NCBI GenBank assembly: GCA_003388505.1
Contig: QQVO01000011.1
Span: 1-39,400 of the forward strand
DNA length: 39,400 nucleotides
DNA from: Planctomycetota bacterium
Lineage (GTDB): Bacteria > Planctomycetota > Planctomycetia > Planctomycetales > Planctomycetaceae
Direction: 5' to 3'
Part shown: one piece after another, positions 8,834-17,879 of the stretch
How positions within the stretch are numbered: the first letter of the stretch is position 1
Layout of the letters: each line of letters starts with the position of its first letter
Program-made: the position numbers and the translations under genes
Notes under the pieces: model-generated
The model's database searches: none
What the model saw: the letters and a program-made list of their open reading frames with translations, nothing else
What the model was told of the DNA's origin: nothing

Positions 8834-10141
8834 GTGGTATTCGGTTTTGGAAAAAAGCGCGGGCCGGAACCGCCTGACGACGATGACGAAGAACTCGAAC
8901 TCGTGCTCTTTCAGGGGGCGCTGAGCGGCGCGGAGACCGATCTCGCGTCCAACGCGAGGCTGGTTCAGGCCGGGCTGGTGCGGGCGAAGGAACTCGTGAG
9001 CGACGCGCTGTCGCGCCGCGCCGAGATGCTGCGGCTCGAACCGAAGGGGAAGGCGAGCATCGCCACGTTCTTCGTCGACGGGGTTCCGTATCCCGGTACG
9101 CGGATGCCCTCGCAGGCGGGTCTGGCCGTGACGCAGATGCTCAAGCTGCTCGCGGGCCTCGACATCCAGGTCCGCGACAAGCCGCAGAAGGGAGGGATCA
9201 AGGCGGAGTACGAAGAGAGACCGTTCGTGCTGAGGCTCAACACGTTTCCGGTCCAGGGGGGCGGCGAACGGTTGATCGTCCGGGCGGAAGAACCGGACAA
9301 GCGCCTGCAGACGCCGGACGACCTCGGGTTCAGCAACGATCTCAGGCACAAGATTCGCGAGTTGGCGGCTCGCAAGCAGGGCGTTCTGCTGGGGGCCGGG
9401 GGGCCGATGTCGGGCGTGACCACACTGACGTTCGCAATGGTTCGCTCGATCGACGCGTACCTGTATCAGATCTACTGCATCACGGACGTCGAAGGCCGGG
9501 ATCTGGGGAATGTCTCGGTCTTCAAGACCAATGAGGAAGACACATTGGCGCAAACCTTCGGGCGGGCAGAACGCGCTGAAGGGGATGTGCTGTATATCGA
9601 TCCGATTCTCGATGCCGAAACCTGCAAGACCGTCTTGCAGGAAGCTGAGGAGATTTGCTTTGTCGCGGAGACGCGCGCGCCGGACGCAGCGAATGCGATT
9701 GTTCAGTTCTGCAAATGGACCGGCAATCCGAAACTGGTGTCGGAACAGGTCTCCGGCGTGGCCAGTCAGAAGCTGATTCGACTGCTGTGCCGGCGTTGCC
9801 GCAAGGCTTACCGTCCCAACCCGAAGTTGCTCGCGAAGGTTGGATTGCCGCCTGAGACCAAGGTTCTGTATCGTCCGCCGCAGGCAGAGGACATCGAGGA
9901 CGACGAAGACGTCTGCTCGCGGTGCGGAGGCGTGGGCTATTTCGGACGGACCGGCATGATCGAGTTCATCGAAATGACCGAAGACATGCGGCAGGTCGTC
10001 GCAGGCGGGGCGGCCGCCGACGCCATCAAGGCGCAGGCCCGGACGGAAAAGATGCAATCGTTTCAGTCCGACGGATTGCGTCTGGTCGCCGAGGGCAAGA
10101 CTTCGCTGGAGGAACTCCAGCGCGCTTTCCGGGGCAAGTGA
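8834..10141 (+). CDS. GspE/PilB-like ATPase-fold protein with degenerate Walker motifs
   Basis: The 435-residue product has the layout of type II secretion/type IV pilus assembly ATPases: an acidic N-terminus, a GspE-like middle, a P-loop region, then a zinc-binding four-cysteine module (LLCRRCRK and DVCSRCGGVGYFGRTGMIEF). The last stretch (GRTGMIEFIEM) is typical of GspE/PilB C-termini. The catalytic parts are altered. The P-loop reads GAGGPMSGVTT, with Val195 where the nucleotide-binding Lys belongs. The Walker B region reads DVLYIDPILDAET where the family has a Gly-Glu before the RDxET segment. It is probably not an active ATPase; it may be a structural partner of an active GspE or PilB coded elsewhere. 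A DUF1559 pseudopilin gene lies 4 kb downstream, but no other secretion genes are near. The GTG start is supported by GAGGAGA at 8822. Confidence 0.8.
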   Translation: MVFGFGKKRGPEPPDDDDEELELVLFQGALSGAETDLASNARLVQAGLVRAKELVSDALSRRAEMLRLEPKGKASIATFFVDGVPYPGTRMPSQAGLAVTQMLKLLAGLDIQVRDKPQKGGIKAEYEERPFVLRLNTFPVQGGGERLIVRAEEPDKRLQTPDDLGFSNDLRHKIRELAARKQGVLLGAGGPMSGVTTLTFAMVRSIDAYLYQIYCITDVEGRDLGNVSVFKTNEEDTLAQTFGRAERAEGDVLYIDPILDAETCKTVLQEAEEICFVAETRAPDAANAIVQFCKWTGNPKLVSEQVSGVASQKLIRLLCRRCRKAYRPNPKLLAKVGLPPETKVLYRPPQAEDIEDDEDVCSRCGGVGYFGRTGMIEFIEMTEDMRQVVAGGAAADAIKAQARTEKMQSFQSDGLRLVAEGKTSLEELQRAFRGK

Positions 10142-10162
10142 GCGGGCTGACCGTCGCGCCGC

Positions 10163-11218
10163 TCATGTCACGGCGACCGGCGTTCCGCGGGCGATGCTCT
10201 CGGCTTCGGCGTGGCACAGCTTGAGCGCGTCGCGAGCGAGTTGGCCGTTCAACGTGGGGGGCTGATTGCCCGAGGCGACGGCATCGACGGCTTCCTGCAG
10301 TTCGTCGGTAAACGCTCCGCACCACTCGCTGCGACCTCCCGGGGCGGGTGTTTCGATGTTGTCGTCGTCGGTGATGACGGTCAGCGGGCGGTTGACGACC
10401 CAGTCGCTGCCGTAGGTGCCGACGTCGAACTGGAGGGTGGCTTTCTCCAGGAACAGTTCGAAACTCTGGGCAAACTTCAGCCCGCCGGCTGCGATGCCGC
10501 CGCTGATGCAACTCACCGTTTTTTCGGCGTCGCCGTAGACGTATTGCGTCGAGACGTGATTCACAAGGCCGTCCATCAGAATGCCCCTCGAGAACACCGA
10601 CTGGGGAACGCCGCACACGAGGCTGATGTAGTGATTGTCGTGGATGTGCAAGTCGATCCCCCAGCCCCCCAGTTTGCGGAAGTCGTTCATGTCCTTCGAC
10701 CAGGTGGGCGGGGTGATGACGCGACGGAACGAGGCGGCGCGGAGGGCGCCGTATTCGCCCGACTCGATCGCTTCCCGCGCCCAGCGGAACTCGGGGAAGA
10801 ACGGCAGGACGTGGGCCACCATCAGCAGTCGGCCCGCGTCGGCGGCAGCGGCGACCATGCGATCGGCGGCGTCGAGTTCAATCGCGATCGGTTTTTCGAC
10901 CAGGACATGCTTGCCAGCCGCCAGCGCCTCCATGGCAACCGCTTCGTGTTGATCCGTGGGGAGACAGATATCGACCAGATCGATTTCGTCGCTGGCCAGC
11001 AGGTCGCGGTAATCGGCGTACGTTTCGACCTCCGAGAGGTTGACGCTGCTTGATCCGGGCGGGCCGAAGTTGCCCTGGATGTCGCTCCAGTCGCCGTTCC
11101 GCTTTTTCTCGCTGCGGGTGGCGATGGCGGCGACCCGGCCCCCGGTCAGATCTTTGGCGCCCTCAAAGTGCGTCATGCCCATGAATCCGACGCCGATGAT
11201 CCCGATGCGAACGGTCAT
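10163..11218 (-). CDS. Gfo/Idh/MocA-family NAD(P)-dependent oxidoreductase
   Basis: This 351-residue protein has the standard two-domain form. The N-terminal Rossmann fold has GVGFMGMTHF (about 9-18), then IATRSEKK, DLVDICLPTDQHEAVAMEAL and the catalytic-region LVEKPIAIEL (Glu-Lys-Pro at 108-110). The C-terminal alpha/beta domain (GGWGIDLHIHDNHYISLVCG) carries the His/Asp cluster that binds the sugar substrate. Family members oxidise or reduce sugars, inositols and related polyols; the substrate here cannot be read from the sequence. Planctomycetes carry many paralogues. The gene converges on the GspE-like gene, with 21 bases between stops, and is separated by about 250 bases from the divergent small lipoprotein. 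No ribosome binding site is obvious before the ATG. Confidence 0.88.
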   Translation of the reverse strand: MTVRIGIIGVGFMGMTHFEGAKDLTGGRVAAIATRSEKKRNGDWSDIQGNFGPPGSSSVNLSEVETYADYRDLLASDEIDLVDICLPTDQHEAVAMEALAAGKHVLVEKPIAIELDAADRMVAAAADAGRLLMVAHVLPFFPEFRWAREAIESGEYGALRAASFRRVITPPTWSKDMNDFRKLGGWGIDLHIHDNHYISLVCGVPQSVFSRGILMDGLVNHVSTQYVYGDAEKTVSCISGGIAAGGLKFAQSFELFLEKATLQFDVGTYGSDWVVNRPLTVITDDDNIETPAPGGRSEWCGAFTDELQEAVDAVASGNQPPTLNGQLARDALKLCHAEAESIARGTPVAVT

Positions 11219-11465
11219 GAAATCCCTCGATAGGTGTCAATCTTGCGTTGGATGACTGAACATCGCCGGAATCGCGTCTCGATCCGGCTTGAAGCGGCTC
11301 TCCGCAGATTGCCACAACGATACTCCCCGCAAGGCGATACAGCAACCGGCGCGGGTTCGCTGCTTCGTCAGTCAACGGCGCGAACGTCGACTGCGGGTGC
11401 AGTCTGATCGCCGAAAATGCCGATCTGAGGGGTAAGTGGGGTTCGCAGGAGAGGGGGGAGGGGAG

Positions 11466-11687
11466 ATGAAGCGGTTTCTGAAGGGGATGTGTCTGCTGGG
11501 TGTCTGCCTCTCCGCAGGTTGTCACACCGCGCTGTACCAGCCGCCGGCGTGCTGCCAACGCCTCGAAAACCGGTGGGGCGATTGCGTCGACCGGATCGGA
11601 CGCTCCACGTCCGTCAGCAATCCTCGTCTCAACCGCCGGGTCAATGAATGCATGCATGAGTGTGAGACGCCGTTCTTCCCGTGGTGA
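11466..11687 (+). CDS. Small Cys-rich lipoprotein
   Basis: A 73-residue protein starts MKRFLKGMCLLGVCL and has a good lipobox (LSAGC), so it should be lipid-anchored and exported. After the lipobox the mature part has about six further cysteines (ACC, DC, ECMHEC), many Arg/Asn residues and the ending FFPW. The purine-rich GGGGAGGGGAG directly before the ATG is a plausible ribosome site and supports this start over the open frame to 11436. I do not recognise a family. Paired cysteines suggest disulfides outside the cytoplasm. It lies 224 bases before the CDF transporter on the same strand, without an obvious functional link. Confidence 0.7.
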   Translation: MKRFLKGMCLLGVCLSAGCHTALYQPPACCQRLENRWGDCVDRIGRSTSVSNPRLNRRVNECMHECETPFFPW

Positions 11688-11911
11688 TGCGCCGCCGGAA
11701 CGGAGCTGACGCCAGGTTCCCGTTCCGATCGGTGCACGGACTCGACCTCGCTGTTTCGGCTGGAAACAAGCGGCTCGCGAGACGTCCGAACGGCCTCCCC
11801 GCCGAAAGCCGTGTCGGGCGCCGCGCCCAGGTGCTAACATCAAATGAGGGCGCGTCGAATCACGCGGAGAGTTGCGGCCTGCCAACCGCAGTCTTGGAAT
11901 TCGCACAGCAG

Positions 11912-12901
11912 ATGTCACACGCAGGACACGATCACGGACAGAGCGGTTCGTCGGCGGCCGGGCAGCGGAACCGGCTGATCATCGCATTCGGGCTGTCGAC
12001 GCTGTACATGGCTGCGGAGGTGATCGGCGGTCTGCTGAGCAATTCGCTGGCGCTGTTGGCGGACGCCGGGCATATGCTGGCCGATTCGGCGGCGCTCGGC
12101 ATCAGCCTGTTTGCGATCTGGGTGGCGTCCCGGCCGGCGACGGCCCGGAGGACGTTCGGTTATCACCGGGCCGAGATTCTCGCCGCGCTGGTGAATGCGG
12201 CCACGCTGATTGCGGTCGCCGGCGGAATTCTGATCGAAGCGTGGCATCGCCTGCGAGATCCAGCGGCCGTGCAGTCGACAATGATGCTGGCGATCGCGAT
12301 CGGCGGCCTGGTCGTGAATCTCATGATGCTTGCGGTGCTCCACGGCGGTCGCGAGGAGAATCTGAATCTCCGCGGGGCCTGGCTGCACGTGCTGAGCGAC
12401 GCGCTCGGCAGTGTCGCCGTGCTCGTGGCCGCGTTCTTCATTCGGTGGCAGGGGTGGATGTGGGTCGATCCGGTCGCCTCGGCCGTGATCAGTCTCCTGG
12501 TGCTGCATGCGGCTTGGAGGCTGCTGGCTGCGGCCGTTTCGGTGCTGATGGAGAGCGCCCCGGCGTCGATCGCGGTGGAAGACGTTCGGAATTGTCTGCT
12601 CTCGGTTCCCGGTGTGCGTGACGTGCATTGCTTGCACGTGTGGACGATCAGCAGCGGGTTGAACTCGCTCTCGGCGCATGTCGCCGTCGACTCCGGCCAC
12701 CAGGGCCCGCAAGTCCTGCAGGTGCTGCGGAACGCAATCGCCGATCGGTTTGACGTCGGCCACGTCACGCTGCAGATCGAACCGGACGAGTTTTCTGCCT
12801 GTCGAGAGACGGAGATTCCGGAGCATCAGCTTCCCGGCGCTGCATGTCGCCCCGGTGCAGAACCGGTGCAGGCGACGGACGACTCAGGCGTTCAATGTTG
12901 A
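11912..12901 (+). CDS. CDF-family zinc/cobalt/cadmium efflux transporter (CzcD/ZitB-like)
   Basis: The 329-residue protein is a cation diffusion facilitator that exports divalent metal in exchange for protons. A short His-rich start (MSHAGHDHG) is followed by six membrane helices (about 21-205). The transport site is the classic pair: His54/Asp58 in LLADAGHMLADSAAL (TM2) and His159/Asp163 in WLHVLSDALGSVAVL (TM5), the HD-HD set of zinc-type members. The cytosolic C-terminal domain (VRDVHCLHVWTISSGLNSLSAHV) is complete and is followed by a ~30-residue unconserved tail. The ATG at 11912 is preferred to the open frame up to 11681, because the family begins with this His-rich stretch. Zinc is the most likely substrate. 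The amidohydrolase gene follows 66 bases later. Confidence 0.92.
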   Translation: MSHAGHDHGQSGSSAAGQRNRLIIAFGLSTLYMAAEVIGGLLSNSLALLADAGHMLADSAALGISLFAIWVASRPATARRTFGYHRAEILAALVNAATLIAVAGGILIEAWHRLRDPAAVQSTMMLAIAIGGLVVNLMMLAVLHGGREENLNLRGAWLHVLSDALGSVAVLVAAFFIRWQGWMWVDPVASAVISLLVLHAAWRLLAAAVSVLMESAPASIAVEDVRNCLLSVPGVRDVHCLHVWTISSGLNSLSAHVAVDSGHQGPQVLQVLRNAIADRFDVGHVTLQIEPDEFSACRETEIPEHQLPGAACRPGAEPVQATDDSGVQC

Positions 12902-12967
12902 GGGCTCCGGCTTTCTTGACGAACATACCGCAAACATCAAACGAACGAACGCAACCGGACGACCCGC

Positions 12968-13825
12968 ATGGCGATCATCGACGTTCACAGTCACGCCTGG
13001 ACGTATCCCGATCATTTCTCGGACGACTTTCGCGAGCAGGCGCGCCGCGCCAAGGCGGGAACGGAACTTGACCTGACGGTGCGGCTTGAAGATTACGAGC
13101 GACTTTCCGTGCCGGACGTCCGCACGATCGTCTTCGGAGGCAAGGCGCGGCTGAGCGGATTGTGGGTCGATGATCGATACGTCGCCGAGTATGTCGCGCA
13201 GCGGCCCGAGACTCTGATCGGGTTTCTCTCCCTCGACCCGACGCAGGACGGTTGGGAAGATGAGCTGCGGGCCGGTCACAACGAGTTGGGGCTGCGCGGG
13301 ATCAAATTGATGCCGATGTACGCCGGCTTCCGTCCCGATGACGAGCGGCTTGATCCGCTGTGGGGATACGCTTCGGACCACGGGTTGCCTGTGCTGCTCC
13401 ACACCGGCACGACATTCATTTCGCAGGCGCCGCTCGAGTTCACGCTGCCGCGGCACCTCGACCGGGTGGCGACGCGATTTCCGCAGGTGAAGCTGATCCT
13501 GGCCCACCTGGGGCATCCGTACGAGGGCGAGTGCATCGCGGTGATTCGCAAGCACCCGAACGCGTTCGCAGACATCAGCGCGCTGCACTACCGGCCGTTT
13601 CAGCTCTATCACAGCCTGATGCTCGTGCAGGAATACGGCGTGTGGGACAAACTGCTGTTCGGCACGGATTATCCATTTACAAATGTCCAGGCCACCTTGG
13701 ACGGTGTCCGCGGCCTCAACGGGATGCTGGAAGGCACGGCCCTCCCGCGACTCGATCGAGATGAGATCGAGAATCTGATTCACCGGGACAGCCTGTCGCT
13801 GCTCGGCCTGGAACAATCCCGCTGA
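12968..13825 (+). CDS. Amidohydrolase-superfamily metal-dependent hydrolase
   Basis: The 285-residue protein belongs to the amidohydrolase_2 (ACMSD-like, COG2159) group of TIM-barrel hydrolases and decarboxylases. Metal ligands visible are His7 and His9 in IIDVHSHAW, His in VLLHTGTTF, His in LILAHLGHPYEGE and Asp in LLFGTDYPF; GIKLMPMYAGF marks the middle strand. Members act on small aromatic acids or lactones or are uncharacterised, so the substrate stays open. It lies 66 bases behind the zinc-exporter gene on the same strand, and cotranscription is possible though no shared role is evident. The gene ends just before the inverted-repeat element at 13837. Confidence 0.85.
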   Translation: MAIIDVHSHAWTYPDHFSDDFREQARRAKAGTELDLTVRLEDYERLSVPDVRTIVFGGKARLSGLWVDDRYVAEYVAQRPETLIGFLSLDPTQDGWEDELRAGHNELGLRGIKLMPMYAGFRPDDERLDPLWGYASDHGLPVLLHTGTTFISQAPLEFTLPRHLDRVATRFPQVKLILAHLGHPYEGECIAVIRKHPNAFADISALHYRPFQLYHSLMLVQEYGVWDKLLFGTDYPFTNVQATLDGVRGLNGMLEGTALPRLDRDEIENLIHRDSLSLLGLEQSR

Positions 13826-13836
13826 CGCAAATCTTC

Positions 13837-14166
13837 GGAGTGCGGCGACCTGTCGCCGCTCTGGGACGAACGCAGTCCAACGCGTCGATTGGCTGGGTGG
13901 CCGGGGCTGGACTGCACAAAGTGAGGGAAGCCCCGGTGCTGTCGCCGAAGTCGTCAGACGTCGGACGAACCGTGGTTTCACGGCGCTGGCGGTTGTCCCA
14001 ACCTCGGCCACCCGAATTCGCAACTCGCTTTCCCCCAGTTCCTGAAAGCGATCGCGGTGCAACGCGTCGATTGGTGCAGGCGGGAACAACAGGGATGCGG
14101 ACCGGGCGTCGGCGGGGGACGGAGTGGAGCGCGGCATCGAAAGGCGGCGACAGGTCGCCGCACTCC
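13837..14166. repeat. 330-bp inverted-repeat (MITE-like) element
   Basis: A 23-base sequence GGAGTGCGGCGACCTGTCGC-CGC at 13837-13859 recurs inverted at 14144-14166. Each end is also a hairpin on its own (GCGGCGAC/GTCGCCGC). Inside, CAACGCGTCGATTGG occurs twice in direct orientation, near 13877 and 14062. No transposase frame is present, so it would be non-autonomous. It fills most of the gap between the amidohydrolase and DUF1559 genes, and the rest of that gap holds nothing I can name. Confidence 0.75.
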
Positions 14167-14273
14167 AAAGTGGCCCTGAGTCGCCGCTTTTCGACGGAAT
14201 TTGATTTCGCGCCGCGCGGGTGGTACGATTGCGAACGAAGAAGTTCAACGTTGGCCGACTGAGGAACGTGCAG

Positions 14274-15248
14274 ATGCAGGCAACCTGTTCCCGTTCAAAC
14301 CGTTCCCGCTGTGCGGATCGCCGGGGGTTCACGCTGATCGAACTGCTGGTGGTGATCGCCATCATCGGGATTCTGGCGGCCATGCTCCTGCCGGCCGTCC
14401 AGCGTGCGCGGGAAGCGGCGCGGCGGACGGAATGCATCAACAACATCAAGCAGATCGAACTGGCGGCGCACAACTACGTGGACGCCTTCAAGGTGTTTCC
14501 GTCGGGATATGTGCAGGGACAGCCGCTGTGCGATTACGCCCTCACGTTTACGGACCCGGTCATTCTCAGCATCTCGGATCCGATCGGCGCCTCGCCCCGT
14601 CCCGCCGGAACGCCTCCGCCGCAGGTGATTCTGAACGACTGGTCGCTTTCGCCGTATTGGGGCTGGCATTCGCTGCTGTTGCCGCAGATGGATCAGCAGA
14701 CGATCGACATCAATTACAACTATGCCAAGAACGATCCGTACAACTGGAATCTGATCCAGGTGCCGGTCAAGCCTTACGTGTGTCCCAGCGCGGACCTCCC
14801 TTCCAATCGACCATCGAATCTTGGTTACACAACGTATCGCGGTTGCATGGGCTGGTGGGCGACGAACGATCCCAACGCTCCTTTGAACAACGGAATGTTT
14901 TACGCCAACAGTTCGCTCAGGTTCCGCGACATCAGCGACGGCACCACCGAGACGATCATGTTCGGCGAGACGCTCTTCGGTGGCTTCTGGGGAGACGCCT
15001 ACGCCTGCTGTGCGCGAGCGCGAGACGACCAGCCCAATTTCGACGCCTACTGGTCGACCCCCGGACAACAGGGATGCCCCAGCAGCGGCAACATCCACTT
15101 CTTCGGGTTCGGGAGCCATCACGAAGACCTGTGCATCTTCTCCTTTGCCGACGGGCACGCGCAGACGGTGAGCAAGAACATCGACACGGGCCTGTTTCGC
15201 GCGCTTTGCACGCGGAACGGTCGGGAACCGATCGCCCAGGAGTTCTGA
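14274..15248 (+). CDS. DUF1559 prepilin-like protein
   Basis: The 324-residue protein has a type IV pilin-like N-terminus: a short basic leader ending RRG, cleavage before Phe19, Glu23 at +5, and the hydrophobic helix [20 protein letters not shown] followed by [11 protein letters not shown]. The rest is the planctomycete DUF1559 (SBP_bac_10) domain, with [49 protein letters not shown] and the closing FADGHAQTV, the H-x9-DG-type end of the family. It should be processed by prepilin peptidase and sit in the inner membrane with its domain outside. Planctomycetes carry dozens of paralogues of uncertain role. GAGGA at 14261-14265, eight bases before the ATG, supports this start. The gene converges on epmA. 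Confidence 0.92.
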   Translation: MQATCSRSNRSRCADRRGFTLIELLVVIAIIGILAAMLLPAVQRAREAARRTECINNIKQIELAAHNYVDAFKVFPSGYVQGQPLCDYALTFTDPVILSISDPIGASPRPAGTPPPQVILNDWSLSPYWGWHSLLLPQMDQQTIDINYNYAKNDPYNWNLIQVPVKPYVCPSADLPSNRPSNLGYTTYRGCMGWWATNDPNAPLNNGMFYANSSLRFRDISDGTTETIMFGETLFGGFWGDAYACCARARDDQPNFDAYWSTPGQQGCPSSGNIHFFGFGSHHEDLCIFSFADGHAQTVSKNIDTGLFRALCTRNGREPIAQEF

Positions 15249-15267
15249 GCGCTGCGAGAGCGGCCTC

Positions 15268-16296
15268 TCAAGCCCTGTCAAAGGGAAACGCGATGACGTC
15301 GCGAATGTGGTGTGCGTTCAGGCACCACATGACGAGCCGGTCGAAACCGAGCGCGACGCCGGCGCATTCGGGAAGTCCCTCCTGCATGGCCGCCAGCAGT
15401 CGGCTGTCGACCGGAAGTTTCGAGGCGCCTGCGGCCCTGCGGAGATCGGCCTGCCGCAGCATACGATTCTTGAGTTCGACGGGATCGGTCAATTCCTGAT
15501 ACCCGTTGCAGATCTCGATGCCCCGCAGATAGAGTTCGAACCGTTCGGCGACCGGCGGGTCGCCTTCGCGGACTCTCGCCAGCGCCGCCTGCGTTGCGGG
15601 ATAATCGGTCAGAAAGACGGCCGGCAACTCGCTCAATTTCGGTTCGACCAGGGCCGTCAGCAGCAGGTTCAGCCAGCCGTCCCGGTCATCGGTTGCCAGT
15701 CCGGCCGGCGCCGCGACGCCCTTTCGCCGGGCCAGGTTTCTCAGTTGGCGGCAGCTTGCGCGGAGGACCGGCTCTCCGGCGAAGCGCGAGAACGCTTCGT
15801 CGTATGTCAGTCTGGGAATTCTTTCAGGGAGCAATCCGGCTCGCTCCCGCCGTTCCAGTCCGGCCGCAGTTTCGAGCGTTGCGCGAACCAACTCCTCGAC
15901 CAGTGACATCTGCTGCGTGATTTCGTCGCCGACGCGATACCACTCGACGATGGTGAATTCCGGATTGTGCAGCGGGCCGATTTCTCCCTTTCGGAAGGAA
16001 CGCGTGACCTGATAGATCGCGTTGCATCCGGCCGCGAGCAGGCGTTTCATGGCAAACTCCGGAGAGGTTTGCAGAAACATCGGCTCCTCGGGAGCGCCGG
16101 CGCTCGGTTTTTCGCGAAGGATGAACGGGTCGAGCCAGGCGTCGATGCAGACGTCGCCTGAGAGCAGCGGCGTCTCGACTTCGAGATACCCGCGCTGTTG
16201 GAAGAACTGCCGGACCGTCTCAAGCAGCGCCGCCCGCTGCTTGAGCGTGGTCAGCGCGACCGTCGGTCGGTGGGAGTGGCGAATCGAATCAGCCAT
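15268..16296 (-). CDS. epmA: Elongation factor P lysyl-lysine transferase EpmA (GenX/PoxA)
   Basis: This 342-residue class II lysyl-tRNA-synthetase-like enzyme lacks the anticodon-binding domain. EpmA activates (R)-beta-lysine or lysine with ATP and attaches it to a conserved Lys of elongation factor P. Motif 1 is near FQQRGYLEVETPLLS (33-47), motif 2 is SFRKGEIGPLHNPEFTIVEWY (100-120), and motif 3 is GVALGFDRLVMW near the end. SPEFAMKRLLAAGCNAIYQ and the IEICNGYQELTDPVE segment are also typical. No epmB or efp is in the window. The ATG at 16294-16296 is chosen because family members begin close to it. The gene lies 59 bases behind the kinase 16356-17798 on the same strand, so the two may form one transcript. 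Confidence 0.9.
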   Translation of the reverse strand: MADSIRHSHRPTVALTTLKQRAALLETVRQFFQQRGYLEVETPLLSGDVCIDAWLDPFILREKPSAGAPEEPMFLQTSPEFAMKRLLAAGCNAIYQVTRSFRKGEIGPLHNPEFTIVEWYRVGDEITQQMSLVEELVRATLETAAGLERRERAGLLPERIPRLTYDEAFSRFAGEPVLRASCRQLRNLARRKGVAAPAGLATDDRDGWLNLLLTALVEPKLSELPAVFLTDYPATQAALARVREGDPPVAERFELYLRGIEICNGYQELTDPVELKNRMLRQADLRRAAGASKLPVDSRLLAAMQEGLPECAGVALGFDRLVMWCLNAHHIRDVIAFPFDRA

Positions 16297-16355
16297 GCGG
16301 GGGAAGAATCGATCGGTTGCTGCACGACGGATGCGTCCCGTACTCCGCCGGGAAC

Positions 16356-17798
16356 TCACGCCGGTGGTTCGGTGTAGCGCGCGCGGACTTCGATCGCGTC
16401 CGCGATGGCAGTCCGCAGGTCGCGGAGCTTGACCGGTTGGACGAGGACGCGGCCCAGCGGATTGTCGTTCTGGACCTTGTCGCGCAAGTGGGATTGCTCT
16501 TCACCGAGAATCATGACCACGACCTGGAACCGGTCCCGTCCCAGCGAGAGCGCCCGACGGAAATCGTCGACGGCGCGGTCGCCGATCGATTCGGCCATCA
16601 GGAGCACGCAGTCGGGGGACTGGAGCTTCAATCGGTTGAGCGCGCGCTCGACGTCGCTCACCAGCAGGACGCGGTAACCGTGTTTCGTCAGATATTCCCG
16701 CAACAGATCCTGTTGCCTTCTGCGTTCTTCGACGCAGAGCACAGTTGTGGCGTCGTTGTGGCCGGCGTCCGGCGCGTCGGGCTCGCCGAGAACGGCCAGG
16801 GCGGACCTGATCTGAGTGATGAGTTCGGTGGGAGACTGAAATCGCTCGGAGGGCGTGATGCGCAGCAAGCGCTCGACGATTTCGGCCGCCGGTGTGGGGA
16901 GAGTCGGTTCGACGCTCGTCACGGGGCGCACGTCGCGATACCGGCTGAAGCGTTTTCTCTCTTCGCGATCCCGGGTGCGGGGGTAGGGAGAGACTCCGGT
17001 GAGGAGTTCGTACAGGATGACGCCCAGAAAGAACAGATCGCTCCGCGGATCATTGGGAGGGCTTCCGCATCCTCGTTCGAGCGTCGTGTACTCGACGGCC
17101 TGCTGGAGGTCCGACGTTCCCAGGCGGGTCAACAAGTGGTCGTCGGCCGCCAGTCCGAAATCGATGAGCCGCGCCGCCCCGTCGCTGCCCATCAATACGT
17201 TGGTCATCTTGAGGTCGCGATGCGTGACGCCCAGGCCGAGCGCATACTCGAGAGCCTGGGCCATGTCGAGCAGATACCGCAACGCTTCCAGCGGTTGAAG
17301 ACGGCCGCGAATTCTCAGGAAGTCCCGGAGGTTGCCCCCTTCGACGAACTCCATCGTGATGTAGTGAGTGGGGCCGTCCACGTGGGCCCCGTAGACGGGA
17401 ACGATGTGCCGGTGTTTGAGTCGTTGCCCGATCTCCCCTTCGCGGTGAAACAGGCGGACCATGTCGGGGTCTTTCGCCCAGCGATCCCGCAACACCTTGA
17501 CGCCGATCATCTCGCCGGTGTCGACCTTGCTGGCGCGGAAGACCCTCGCGAAGCTTCCGGAGGCGTTTCGATAGAGCAACCGACAACCGCCGAGGACGAG
17601 GACGTCGGTCTCGCCCTTGCGGATCCGCTCCAACTGATAACCGGTCAGGAGGTTGCTGCGCTCGAGTTCGTCGAGTAGTTCGCTCGTCGAGGCGCCCGAA
17701 TCGAGTTGGTCCCGCAGGGCCAGCAACTTGTCGTCGTCGTCGACAAGCTGCCGCTCCAGGAGAAACGAGACAAGTTGGTCGGGCGTCCGATACGGCAT
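16356..17798 (-). CDS. Ser/Thr protein kinase with C-terminal pseudo-receiver domain
   Basis: A cytoplasmic 480-residue protein without a membrane helix. Residues 1-60 are a helical N-terminal extension. The kinase domain has a modified glycine loop (YRNASGSFARVF, 77-88), Lys101 in IGVKVL, HRDLKMTN (193-200) and DFG (213-215). Catalytic residues are kept, so activity is plausible. Residues about 352-472 have the pattern of a response-regulator receiver: VLCVEE (353-358) with acidic residues, then DCVLLMAES where the phosphoacceptor Asp is Met401, and VLVQPVKLRDL where the conserved Lys is Gln454. This would be a receiver fold that cannot take phosphate in the usual way, likely a protein-interaction or regulatory module. 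It probably heads a transcript with epmA. Confidence 0.85.
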   Translation of the reverse strand: MPYRTPDQLVSFLLERQLVDDDDKLLALRDQLDSGASTSELLDELERSNLLTGYQLERIRKGETDVLVLGGCRLLYRNASGSFARVFRASKVDTGEMIGVKVLRDRWAKDPDMVRLFHREGEIGQRLKHRHIVPVYGAHVDGPTHYITMEFVEGGNLRDFLRIRGRLQPLEALRYLLDMAQALEYALGLGVTHRDLKMTNVLMGSDGAARLIDFGLAADDHLLTRLGTSDLQQAVEYTTLERGCGSPPNDPRSDLFFLGVILYELLTGVSPYPRTRDREERKRFSRYRDVRPVTSVEPTLPTPAAEIVERLLRITPSERFQSPTELITQIRSALAVLGEPDAPDAGHNDATTVLCVEERRRQQDLLREYLTKHGYRVLLVSDVERALNRLKLQSPDCVLLMAESIGDRAVDDFRRALSLGRDRFQVVVMILGEEQSHLRDKVQNDNPLGRVLVQPVKLRDLRTAIADAIEVRARYTEPPA

Positions 17799-17879
17799 CA
17801 GAATGAAACCGAAGGCAGGTCAATCACACGGAGAACGACAGCAGCGTCAACCGGGAAGTGATGGAAAGGGAAGCGAGTG

